Assembly (NCBI RefSeq): GCF_003434305.1
Contig: NZ_QKKX01000011.1
Span: forward strand, 62,001-126,000
Length of the DNA: 64,000 bases
From: Micromonospora sp. MW-13
GTDB taxonomy: Bacteria; Actinomycetota; Actinomycetes; Mycobacteriales; Micromonosporaceae
Direction of reading: 5' to 3'
A program made the translations under genes and the position numbers. The notes below the pieces were generated by a model. The model was not told the origin of the DNA, made no database searches, and saw nothing but the letters and a program-made list of their open reading frames with translations. Positions 25,429 through 32,689 of the stretch are shown here, piece by piece; the first letter of the stretch is position 1; every line of letters starts with the position of its first letter.

Positions 25429-26969
25429 GCGTTCTCCTTCATGGTGTGTGCGCCGGTGGCCAGGGCCATGACCTTCTCCTCGGTGGCCTCGGCCGCGTCG
25501 ATGACGCCGACGAGCCGGCCGGCGGCCAGGACGGCGATCCGGTCGCTGACGGTCAGCAGTTCGGGCAGGTCCGAGGAGGAGACGACGATCCCGACGCCGG
25601 CCTCGGTGAGGCTGCGGAACAGCCGGTAGATCTCCGCCTTGGCGCCGACGTCGACGCCGCGGGTGGGCTCGTCGAGCAGCATCAGCCGGGGCTCGATGGA
25701 CAACCAGCGGGCGAGCAGCGCCTTCTGCTGGTTGCCGCCGGAGAGCTGGGTGATGCCCTGGGCGGTGGTCGAGGTCTTCACCCGCAGGTCGCGGGCGCGG
25801 GTGTCGGCGTCGCGCCGCAGCGCGCCCCGCCGCAGCAGGCCGAAGCGCTGCCGGCGGCCCAGCGTCAGGATGTTGACGTTGTCGGCGACGCTCATCGTCG
25901 GCAGGATCCCCTGCTGCCGCCGCTCTCCCGGCAGGTACGCGACGCGGGCGCGGATCGCGTCGCGCGGTGATCGGGCGGTGAACGTCTCGCCGTCGAGCGA
26001 CAGCTCACCGCCACTGATCGGGTCGGCGCCGAAGATGCCGCGCAGCAGCTCGATCCGGCCGCTGTCGGGCAGGCCGGCCACGCCGAGCACCTCGCCGGGC
26101 GCGACGTCGAGGTCGACGCCGGTGAACCCGGTGCCGCGGACGCCCCGCAGCCGCAGCCGGGGGGTGGCCGTCGGGGCGGGCGCGGGCGTGTCGTGCCGGG
26201 CGAACTCGGCGGCGAGTTCCCGGCCGACCATCGCCGCGACCACCTGGTCGGGGCTGACCTCGGCGGTCGGCCAGTGCCCGACGTGCCGGCCGTCGCGCAG
26301 CACGTGGATGTGCTGGGACAGGGCGAAGACCTCGGGCATCCGGTGCGAGACGTAGAGCAGGGTCACGCCGTCGGCCTGCAACGACCGGATCACCCCGAAC
26401 AGCCGCTCCGACTCCGCCGGCGACAGGATCGACGTCGGCTCGTCCAGGATGACCAGCCGCGCCTGCCGGGCCAGGGACCGGGCGATGACCACGAGCTGCT
26501 GCGAGGCGGCGTCGAGGTGCCGGACGGCGCCGCGCGGGTCGACCCGCAGGCCGAGCCGGTCGAGCAGCTCCGCGGCGCGCTCGTCGACGCGGCGGCGGTC
26601 GGGGAACGGGCGGGACCCGGGTTCGGCGCCGAGCATGATGTTCTCGGCGACCGTGCGGTCCTGGGCCAGGGCGAGTTCCTGCGGGACCAGGGCGACCCGG
26701 TGCCGGCTGAGCAGGGTGGCCGGGTCGAACCGGCGGACCTGTTCCCCGGCCACCCGGACCGCGCCGGCCGTGGGTGTGTCCAGCCCGGCCAGGATCTTCA
26801 TGAGGGTCGACTTGCCGGCGCCGTTCTCCCCCATCACGGCGGTGAGGCTGCCGGCGGGCACGCTCAGGGTCACGTCCTGTAGGGCCCGTACGGCTCCGAA
26901 GTGCCTCGACAGACCCGTCACCTCGACGGCGGCCGTCGTCGGGGCGGCGATCGTGGCCGGGCTGGTCAT
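25425..26969 (-). CDS. rbsA: Ribose ABC transporter ATPase RbsA
   Basis: A 514-residue protein of two fused ABC cassettes, typical of CUT2 sugar importers. The first has an intact Walker A (GENGAGKST, about residues 47-55) and Walker B (LVILDEPTSIL). The second has the family's degenerate P-loop (GLPDSGRIEL), signature LSGGNQQK and Walker B LMLLDEPTRG. It powers ribose uptake through RbsC. The start lies 4 nt after the rbsB stop, and its stop overlaps rbsD. Confidence 0.93.
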   Translation of the reverse strand: MTSPATIAAPTTAAVEVTGLSRHFGAVRALQDVTLSVPAGSLTAVMGENGAGKSTLMKILAGLDTPTAGAVRVAGEQVRRFDPATLLSRHRVALVPQELALAQDRTVAENIMLGAEPGSRPFPDRRRVDERAAELLDRLGLRVDPRGAVRHLDAASQQLVVIARSLARQARLVILDEPTSILSPAESERLFGVIRSLQADGVTLLYVSHRMPEVFALSQHIHVLRDGRHVGHWPTAEVSPDQVVAAMVGRELAAEFARHDTPAPAPTATPRLRLRGVRGTGFTGVDLDVAPGEVLGVAGLPDSGRIELLRGIFGADPISGGELSLDGETFTARSPRDAIRARVAYLPGERRQQGILPTMSVADNVNILTLGRRQRFGLLRRGALRRDADTRARDLRVKTSTTAQGITQLSGGNQQKALLARWLSIEPRLMLLDEPTRGVDVGAKAEIYRLFRSLTEAGVGIVVSSSDLPELLTVSDRIAVLAAGRLVGVIDAAEATEEKVMALATGAHTMKENA

Positions 26970-26973
26970 CGGC

Positions 26974-27993
26974 TCAGCCCTCCACCGGCACGTCGCCGAC
27001 GTTGGCGCGGGTGACGACGAGGACGCCCGTGTCGACGCTGGAGATCTCGGTGCCGTTCTTCAGGTAGTCGGCGAGCAGCTTGACCGCCTGGTAGCCCTGC
27101 TCGGCCGGAGCCTGGCTGATGGTCAGGTCGACGACGCCGGACTTGAGGTACTCGACGGTCTGCGGCTGGACGTCGAAGCCGACCGAGTGGATCTTTCCGG
27201 CGTTGCCGGACTGCTGGAGCCACTTGGCTCCGGCGGTGAAGCTGCAGCAGTCGAGCGAGACGAGGGCGACGGCGTCCTTCTGCGCGGCCATCGTCGACTC
27301 GATGGTGTTGTAGGCGGCGCTGGGCTCGTTGCCGGTGTTCACCGGGCCGACGATCTGCAGGCCGGCGTCCTTGACACCCTCCTGGAATCCGGAGAAGCGG
27401 TCGTTGGACCAGCCGGCGCCGGAGTCGACCGAGGCCACCACGACCTTGCCCGTCCTGCCCTTGAGGACGCCGATCAGCTCCTTGGCGAGGGACTTACCGG
27501 AGGCGACGAGGTCCTGGCCGACGAAGCCCATCTGCTTGGACTCGGGGTTGTTGGTGTTGAACGAGATGATCGGGATGCCGGCGTCGTACGCCTGGGCGAT
27601 GACCGGCTTGAGGGCGTCGTTGCTGGCCGAGGAGACGGCCAGACCGTGGATCTGCTTCTGGTTGATCAGGGTCTGTAGCTCGGCGACCTGGTCGGCGGGG
27701 TTGCCACCGGACGGCCCGATCATCTGGGCGTCGACGCCGAACTCCTTGGCGCCGCGCTCCATGCCCTGCCGGATCGGGACGGCGAAGGCCAGCGACGGGT
27801 CGTGGTAGCTGAGCTTGATCTTGAGGGGTTGGCCCTTCTCGACCGCGTCCTTGATGTAGCCGGCGAGCGTGAACCCGCTGCCGTCGGCGGCGGCGGTGCT
27901 GGCCGGGGTGACCGCGCCGCAGGCGGCGTTGGCCACCAGCGCGAGGCCGAGGGTCGCGACGACGGCGATCCGTCGCCGGAGGGAGAGCGTCAT
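26974..27993 (-). CDS. rbsB: Ribose-binding lipoprotein RbsB
   Basis: A 339-residue periplasmic-binding-protein type 1 (Peripla_BP_4) with signal peptide and lipobox NAAC at about Cys 25. Sugar-contact motifs include YHDPSLAFAVPIRQG, SFNTNNPES and SLDCCSFTAG. Anchored to the outer membrane face, it delivers ribose to RbsC. An AAGGAG ribosome site lies 9-10 nt before the ATG. It is 59 nt downstream of rbsC and 4 nt upstream of rbsA. Confidence 0.92.
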   Translation of the reverse strand: MTLSLRRRIAVVATLGLALVANAACGAVTPASTAAADGSGFTLAGYIKDAVEKGQPLKIKLSYHDPSLAFAVPIRQGMERGAKEFGVDAQMIGPSGGNPADQVAELQTLINQKQIHGLAVSSASNDALKPVIAQAYDAGIPIISFNTNNPESKQMGFVGQDLVASGKSLAKELIGVLKGRTGKVVVASVDSGAGWSNDRFSGFQEGVKDAGLQIVGPVNTGNEPSAAYNTIESTMAAQKDAVALVSLDCCSFTAGAKWLQQSGNAGKIHSVGFDVQPQTVEYLKSGVVDLTISQAPAEQGYQAVKLLADYLKNGTEISSVDTGVLVVTRANVGDVPVEG

Positions 27994-28052
27994 TGCGGGG
28001 GGCTCCTTGCGGTGTGGGGGGACGGGGTGTGGCGGGCGGGGGACGGGGGAGG

Positions 28053-29096
28053 TCACCGACGCCCGGAGCGTCTGCGCAGCCAGGTGTCGGCGGCCACGGC
28101 GAGGATGATCACCGCGCCGGTCGCCACGGTCTGCCAGAACGAGGAGATGCCGCGCAGGTTGAGGATGTTCTGCAGCACGCCGATGAAGGCGACGCCGATG
28201 ACGGTGCCGAGCATGGTGCCGGAGCCGCCGAACAGGGCCGCGCCGCCGATGATCACGGCGGAGATGGCGGTCAGCTCCATCCCGGTGCCGGTGACGCCCT
28301 GCACGTAGGAGAGGAAGGACAGGCCCAGCACGCCGGCCAGGCCGGCGAGCGTGCCGGAGAGGGTGAACGCGGCGACCTTCACCCGGCCGGTGTTGATCCC
28401 GCACAGCCGGGCGGCCTCGGCGCTGCCGCCGACGGCGTAGGTGTTGAAGCCGTACCGGGAACGGGACAGCACGATCATGCCGACGACGGCGACGAGCGCG
28501 AAGAGGACGAGCTGCATCGGTACCAGGCCGAACAGCTTGCCCTGGCCGAGCAGGTTGAACTCGGCCACGCCGGGGTCCTTGGCGGACAGCGAGATCGGCG
28601 AGCCGCCGCTGAGCAGCAGCGTCACGCCCCGGTAGACGCTCAGCGTGCCGAGGGTGACGATGAACGACGGGATGCCGAAGCCCACCGTCATCAGGCCGTT
28701 GAGCAGGCCGGCGACCGCGCCGGCGGCGATCCCGCCGAGGGCGGCCAGCGGCCAGGCGACGTCGGAGCTCATCAGCAGTCCACAGACGACGGCGCCGAGG
28801 CCGTAGATCGAGCCGACGGACAGGTCGATCTCGGCGTTGATGATCACGAAGGTGACGCCGACGGCCATGATGCCGATCTGCGCGATCTGCTGGCCGACGG
28901 TGAGGAAGTTGTCGGTGCCGACGAAGCCCGGGGCGATCAGGGTGCCGAGGGCGAACAACACGACCAGGGCGAGGAAGGTGCTGGCCTCCCGGGCGTGCAG
29001 GAAACGGTGCAGCGGGGAACGGGCGGCGGGGGCGGCGGCACGCTCGGGTACGGGGGGCGCCGCGGGGGCGGTGGTCATCTGGGCCATCGGTCTCAT
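28053..29096 (-). CDS. rbsC: Ribose ABC transporter permease RbsC
   Basis: A 347-residue CUT2-type permease with 8-10 transmembrane helices beginning near residue 35. The family signatures GLLNGLMTVGFGIPSFIVTLG and VYRGVTLLLSGG are present. The N-terminal 30 residues are Ala/Pro-rich and cytoplasmic. Its ATG overlaps the rbsK stop by 4 nt, so permease and kinase are translationally coupled. Confidence 0.93.
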   Translation of the reverse strand: MRPMAQMTTAPAAPPVPERAAAPAARSPLHRFLHAREASTFLALVVLFALGTLIAPGFVGTDNFLTVGQQIAQIGIMAVGVTFVIINAEIDLSVGSIYGLGAVVCGLLMSSDVAWPLAALGGIAAGAVAGLLNGLMTVGFGIPSFIVTLGTLSVYRGVTLLLSGGSPISLSAKDPGVAEFNLLGQGKLFGLVPMQLVLFALVAVVGMIVLSRSRYGFNTYAVGGSAEAARLCGINTGRVKVAAFTLSGTLAGLAGVLGLSFLSYVQGVTGTGMELTAISAVIIGGAALFGGSGTMLGTVIGVAFIGVLQNILNLRGISSFWQTVATGAVIILAVAADTWLRRRSGRR

Positions 29097-30004
29097 CTCC
29101 TCAACAGGGCCGCGACGTCGTCCGGGCGGGGCAGGGCGGGGATCACCTCGGCGACGCCGACGGCGTGCGCGCCGGCCGCGGCGGCGAAGCGGACCGCGTC
29201 GGTGAGGGCGTCGCCGCGGGCCAGGGCGACAGCGAGGGCTCCGGTGAAGGCGTCGCCCGCGCCGGTGGTGTCGACGACGTGGGGCACGGGGACCGGGTCG
29301 ACGTGGACCCGCCGCCCGTCGTGGTCGACGAGTGCGCCGTCGGCGCCGAGGGTGAGCACGATCGTCCCGGCGTAGCGGGCCCGGATCAGGTCCACCAGCT
29401 CGTCGCCGGTGGCCGGGTCCTCAGGGTCGCGGCCGGTCAGCACCCGGGCCTCGCTGGCGTTGGGCGTGACCACGTCGATCCAGCCCCACGCCTCGTCCGG
29501 CAGGGCGACGGCCGGCGCGGGGTTGAGCAGCGTCCGGACTCCGCGTTCGTGGGCGGTGCGCAGCGCCGCGACGGCCACCGGCAGCGGAATCTCCAGCGAG
29601 ACCACGACCAGGTCCGCCTCGGCGATGCGGTCGGCGAAACCCTCCACGTCGGCGGGTGTCAGCTCGTCCAGGGCTCCGGGGGCGATGGCGATCCGGTTCT
29701 CGCCGTGCTCGTCGACGAGGATGACGCCGACCATCGTCGCGGCGTCGGCGGTGCGTACGCCGGCGGCGTCGACGCCCTCCTGCGCCCAGAGCTGGCGCGC
29801 GGCGGCGCCGAACTGGTCCGGGCCGACGGCGGTCAGGAGGCTGACCCGCGCGCCGAGCCGGGCGGCGGCCACCGCCTGGTTCGAGCCCTTGCCCCCGTGC
29901 CCGGACGCGAACCGTCCACCGGACAGGGTCTCCCCGGCGACCGGCACCCGGGACACCCGCATGGTGAGCCCGGCGCCGTAGCTGCCGATCACTGCAATCT
30001 TCAT
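29093..30004 (-). CDS. rbsK: Ribokinase RbsK
   Basis: A 303-residue PfkB-family kinase that phosphorylates ribose on O5. The substrate motif GGKGSNQAVAAARLGA lies at about residues 35-50 and the catalytic/anion-hole motif DTTGAGDAFTGAL at about 245-257, with the Asp base. It is the first gene of the operon. The ATG at 30004 was chosen for the GAGG site just upstream and because the frame upstream runs back through the operator and promoter. Kinase-first order is less usual than the enterobacterial rbsDACBK order. Confidence 0.93.
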   Translation of the reverse strand: MKIAVIGSYGAGLTMRVSRVPVAGETLSGGRFASGHGGKGSNQAVAAARLGARVSLLTAVGPDQFGAAARQLWAQEGVDAAGVRTADAATMVGVILVDEHGENRIAIAPGALDELTPADVEGFADRIAEADLVVVSLEIPLPVAVAALRTAHERGVRTLLNPAPAVALPDEAWGWIDVVTPNASEARVLTGRDPEDPATGDELVDLIRARYAGTIVLTLGADGALVDHDGRRVHVDPVPVPHVVDTTGAGDAFTGALAVALARGDALTDAVRFAAAAGAHAVGVAEVIPALPRPDDVAALLRR

Positions 30005-30014
30005 CCTGGCCTCA

Positions 30015-30036
30015 TGTTCATGGACAACCATGTACA
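30015..30036. promoter_or_regulatory. GntR/HutC-type operator of the rbs operon
   Basis: TGTTCATGG-acaa-CCATGTACA is a 22-bp inverted repeat with one mismatch per arm pair, centred about 10 nt downstream of the predicted start of transcription. Read on the minus strand it also shows a TTGTnCATG direct repeat with 10-nt spacing. The format is typical of HutC-subfamily GntR regulators, and such a regulator is the last gene of this operon. Bound repressor would block the promoter at 30046-30075. Confidence 0.7.
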
Positions 30037-30045
30037 ACAGAGGGG

Positions 30046-30075
30046 ACCGTAGGGACCGCCAGCCGGCGATGTCAA
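30046..30075 (-). promoter_or_regulatory. Promoter of the rbsKCBAD-deoC-gntR operon
   Basis: On the minus strand TTGACA (30075-30070) and TACGGT (30051-30046) are 18 nt apart. Transcription should begin around 30039, giving a leader of about 35 nt. The GntR-type palindrome lies just downstream and a LacI-type palindrome lies 21 nt upstream of the -35. Confidence 0.7.
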
Positions 30076-30096
30076 GGGCCTCGACGACTTTGATCC

Positions 30097-30106
30097 GAAA
30101 CGTTTC
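30097..30106. promoter_or_regulatory. LacI-family-type operator upstream of rbs promoter
   Basis: GAAACGTTTC is a perfect 10-bp palindrome with the central CpG favoured by LacI-family regulators, 21 nt upstream of the rbs -35. No lacI-type gene is in the window. It could be a leftover operator, a site for a distant global sugar regulator, or a site once serving the decayed lut genes on the other side. Confidence 0.5.
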
Positions 30107-30248
30107 CGCAACCCGAGGGACGCCACAGAGACGCCCATCACACAATTTTGCCCCTTTTGTGGAGCCGCCTCCGCGCGTTTCGCCCCGCCGCGCCCCCGGC
30201 CCAGCCGCGACTCCCGGCCCGGACGACGCGCTCCCGGCGCCGCCCCGC

Positions 30249-30640
30249 GCCTCCCTGCCGTACGGGTCCAGCCTCTGCGGCACCTACTTGGACGGGTGCC
30301 CGGTGCGCATCGACATCCCGTCGATCCTGGTGACCTGCGTGGCGAGCACGTCGCCGCCAGGGCCCGACGGCCTCCGCCGTCGGCGGAGGCCGTCGCGATG
30401 GGCGTGGCCGCCTGGGTGATGGCCTCGCCGCGCCGGTTCCGGCTCGCCGGGTCCGCCCTGCGGCTCGCCCGGTCGCTGGGCGGGCGGCGGGGGTGGATCA
30501 CCCGCCTGCCGCCGCCGCTGTCGACGTGGACGGCCAGCCGGGACGTGCCCTGGCCGCCCCGGCGTACCTTCCGCCGGTGGTGGCGCTCTACTGGCTGGGC
30601 CGACAGCCGGGGCGGGCACGGCACCGCCGGCCGGGTCTGA
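30249..30640 (+). pseudogene. lutB: lutB 3' remnant (iron-sulfur lactate-utilisation protein)
   Basis: The C-terminal third of a LutB/YkgF-type protein survives in two frames. The first frame reads SLPYGSSLCGTYLDGCPVRI and continues DIPSIL, matching the second ferredoxin cluster region of LutB, but one cluster cysteine is changed (canonical CGxC reads CGTY). After a frameshift near 30350 the second frame reads AVAMGVAAWVMASPRRF, then RLPPPLSTWTASRDVP and TFRRWW, matching the LutB C-terminus. The N-terminal two thirds are missing; the break lies between here and the rbs promoter. A perfect 13-bp hairpin (30366-30394) sits at the frameshift. It is not expected to be functional. Confidence 0.75.
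30366..30394 (+). repeat. Perfect 13-bp hairpin inside the lutB remnant
   Basis: GACGGCCTCCGCC, a 3-nt loop, then the exact complement. It lies where the lutB reading frame switches and may mark the expansion or insertion that broke the gene. It could now act as a terminator. Confidence 0.6.
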
Positions 30641-30693
30641 CCCCGGCCGGACGACGGGACCGGGACCGCCGGCCAGGCCCGGGGCGAGGACCG

Positions 30694-31180
30694 ATGAGCC
30701 CGCGCGCTTCCGGACGGTCCGATCGCCGAGGAGGGCCGCCGAGCCGCGGGGGACACCGTGCTGGGGCGGATCCGCGCCGCCCTGGGGCCCGAGCCGGCGG
30801 TGCTGCCGGTGCCCGGAAGCACCGCACCCGGGGTGGGCACCGCCGCCCTGGGGCCCAAGCCGGCGGTGCCGCCGGTGCCCGGGACCACCGCACCCGGGGT
30901 GGGCACCCGGCCGGCGACCCGGCCCTGCTCGACCCGCTCGCCGACTACCGCGCCACGGTCGTCGCGGCCACGCCGGGGCGGCTCGCCGAGGGTGGCCGCC
31001 GAGCTGGCCCGGGTCGTCCCGGGCGGCGGCCGGGTGATCGTCCCGCCCCGCCTGCCGGCCTGGGCGCCGGCCGCGCACCCTGGTCAGCGGCCCGTCCGCG
31101 ACCAGCGACATCGAGCTGCACCGGGTGGAGGGGTGCCCGCCCCCGTACCCCCGTGGTGGTCCTGGTCCCGCCCGGACTGA
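30694..31180 (+). pseudogene. lutC: lutC remnant (LUD-domain protein), frameshifted and internally deleted
   Basis: Fragments of a LutC/YkgG protein occur in order but in different frames: VLGRIRAALG (N-terminus, frame of 30758), LLDPLADYRATVVAATPGRL (frame of 30493), VAAELARVVPGGGRVIVPP (back to the first frame), LVSGPSATSDIELHRVEG (third frame) and RPRTPVVVLVPPG (frame of 30493). About 100 residues of the core, including the region that normally reads AIAETGTIVLDG, are absent. The ATG at 30694 with GAGGACC is the probable original start. A 66-bp tandem duplication lies within it. Several independent frameshifts make sequencing error an unlikely cause. Confidence 0.78.
30776..30907 (+). repeat. 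66-bp tandem duplication in the lutC remnant
   Basis: Two adjacent 66-nt units (30776-30841 and 30842-30907) differ at only a few positions. In the lutC frame each encodes a 22-residue AALGPxPAVxPVPGxTAPGVGT block just after the conserved N-terminus. This is a direct sign of slippage or recombination in the decaying gene. Confidence 0.85.
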
Positions 31181-31376
31181 CGACCGCAGTCGTCCATGCG
31201 GGACGGTCCTGCGTGTCTTCTTCGTGGTCGCGCGGCGGCCCGACGGCTCGGCAGGGGGTGCCCACCGCGCCCGCCGGAGCCGCTGGCCGGCGGGCCCGGC
31301 GCAGCGGCTCGCGCGCTGCGCCGGGCACCTTCGTCACCCGGCCGGCGGGCGGCGCGTCGGCGCCCCCGGTCGGCGG

Positions 31377-32633
31377 TCAGTACCGCGACCACCTCTGGTT
31401 GGCGCTGCCCGCGCAGTCCCAGAGCTGGAGCTTGCCCCCGTTGGCCGGGTTCTGGTCGCGCACGTCGACGCACCGGTTGGCGCTGAGGTTCACCAGGTCA
31501 CCGGAGGCGTTCAGGGTGAACCGCTGGGCCGGGTTGCCGTTGCAGGTGACGAGGTTGACCTCGGTTCCGTTGGCGGTGCCGGCCCAGGCGGGGTCCATGC
31601 ACTTGCCCATCGCCCGCACCGTGCCGTCGGTGGCGAAGGTCCACGCCTGCGCGGCCGTGGTGTTGCAGTCCCAGATCTGCAGCTTCGCGCCGTCGACCGG
31701 GTTGGCGCTCGGGATGTCGATGCACCGCCCGCTCTGCGCGCCCCTGAGCCGCGTGGTGCCGGTGGGCGGGTTGCCGCCGTCGGTGTAGCCGTTGACCCGG
31801 ACGTAGTCGACCAGCATCTGCTGCGGGAACTGGGTGGAGGCGTCCGGGTAGCCCGGCCAGTAGCCGCCGACGGCCACGTTCAGGATCATGAAGAACGGGT
31901 GGTCGAAGACCCACCGGTTGCCGCCCAGCCGGCTCGGGTCGACGCGGTGGAACTCGACGCCGTCGAGGTACCAGACGATCGAGTTGGGCTGCCAGTCCAC
32001 CCGGTAGGTGTGGAAGGCGTCGGCCAGCGGCGCGCCGACGCTGCGGCTGCCGCTGATGCCGCCGCTGCCGGAGTACCCCGGCCCGTGCACGGTGCCGTAG
32101 GCGGTGTTCGGCTCGCGGCCGATGTTCTCCATGATGTCGATCTCGCCGGCGTTCGGCCAGCCGACGCTGCCCATGTCGTTGCCGAGCATCCAGAACGCCG
32201 GCCAGATGCCCTGGCCCCGGGGGATCTTGATTCGGGCCTCGAACCGGCCGTACGCCTGGGTGAACGTCGCGGCGGTGAGCAGCCGGGCCGAGGTGTACTC
32301 GCACCGGCCGTAGTGGCACTGGTAGTTGGCCGGGTTCTCCCTGCGGGCGGTGATGACCAGGTTGCCATTGCCGTCGTGCACCGCGTTGCTGGTGCTGTTC
32401 GTGTAGTACTGCATCTCGTTGTTGCCCCAGCCGCTGCCGCCGATGTCGAACCGCCACTTGCTCTGGTCGACGGCCGTGCCGGCGGGGGCGTTGAACTCGT
32501 CGGCCCAGGTGATGCCGCCGATCGCCGCCTGGGCGGGCGCGGTGGGGCCGGGCAGGACGAGGGACGCCGCGACGACGACGAGGGCGACGGCGGCGCGGGC
32601 GAACGCGCGGGGCGCGGAGCGGGATCTGGTCAC
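31377..32633 (-). CDS. Secreted GH16 beta-glucanase with ricin-type lectin
   Basis: A 418-residue exoenzyme with a signal peptide (about residues 1-37). A GH16 laminarinase-type domain follows (about 38-285) with catalytic motif GEIDIMEN (Glu 164 nucleophile, Asp 166, Glu 169 acid/base). A C-terminal ricin-B lectin domain (about 295-418) carries repeats AAQAW, PAQRF and ANQRW. It is likely an endo-beta-1,3-glucanase acting on fungal wall glucan. The GTG at 32633 has GAGGAG 6 nt upstream. It lies 56 nt after the S1 protease gene and probably shares its transcript. Confidence 0.92.
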   Translation of the reverse strand: MTRSRSAPRAFARAAVALVVVAASLVLPGPTAPAQAAIGGITWADEFNAPAGTAVDQSKWRFDIGGSGWGNNEMQYYTNSTSNAVHDGNGNLVITARRENPANYQCHYGRCEYTSARLLTAATFTQAYGRFEARIKIPRGQGIWPAFWMLGNDMGSVGWPNAGEIDIMENIGREPNTAYGTVHGPGYSGSGGISGSRSVGAPLADAFHTYRVDWQPNSIVWYLDGVEFHRVDPSRLGGNRWVFDHPFFMILNVAVGGYWPGYPDASTQFPQQMLVDYVRVNGYTDGGNPPTGTTRLRGAQSGRCIDIPSANPVDGAKLQIWDCNTTAAQAWTFATDGTVRAMGKCMDPAWAGTANGTEVNLVTCNGNPAQRFTLNASGDLVNLSANRCVDVRDQNPANGGKLQLWDCAGSANQRWSRY

Positions 32634-32689
32634 GGGGGCCTCCTCGGGGGACGGTCCGGGCGGTCGTAGGGCTGGGCGGTGGGGCGCGG

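Noticed and set aside
31181-31376. Gap between the lutC remnant and the GH16 gene
   Set aside because: It contains GC-rich inverted segments but no convincing hairpin terminator, gene or further lut fragment.
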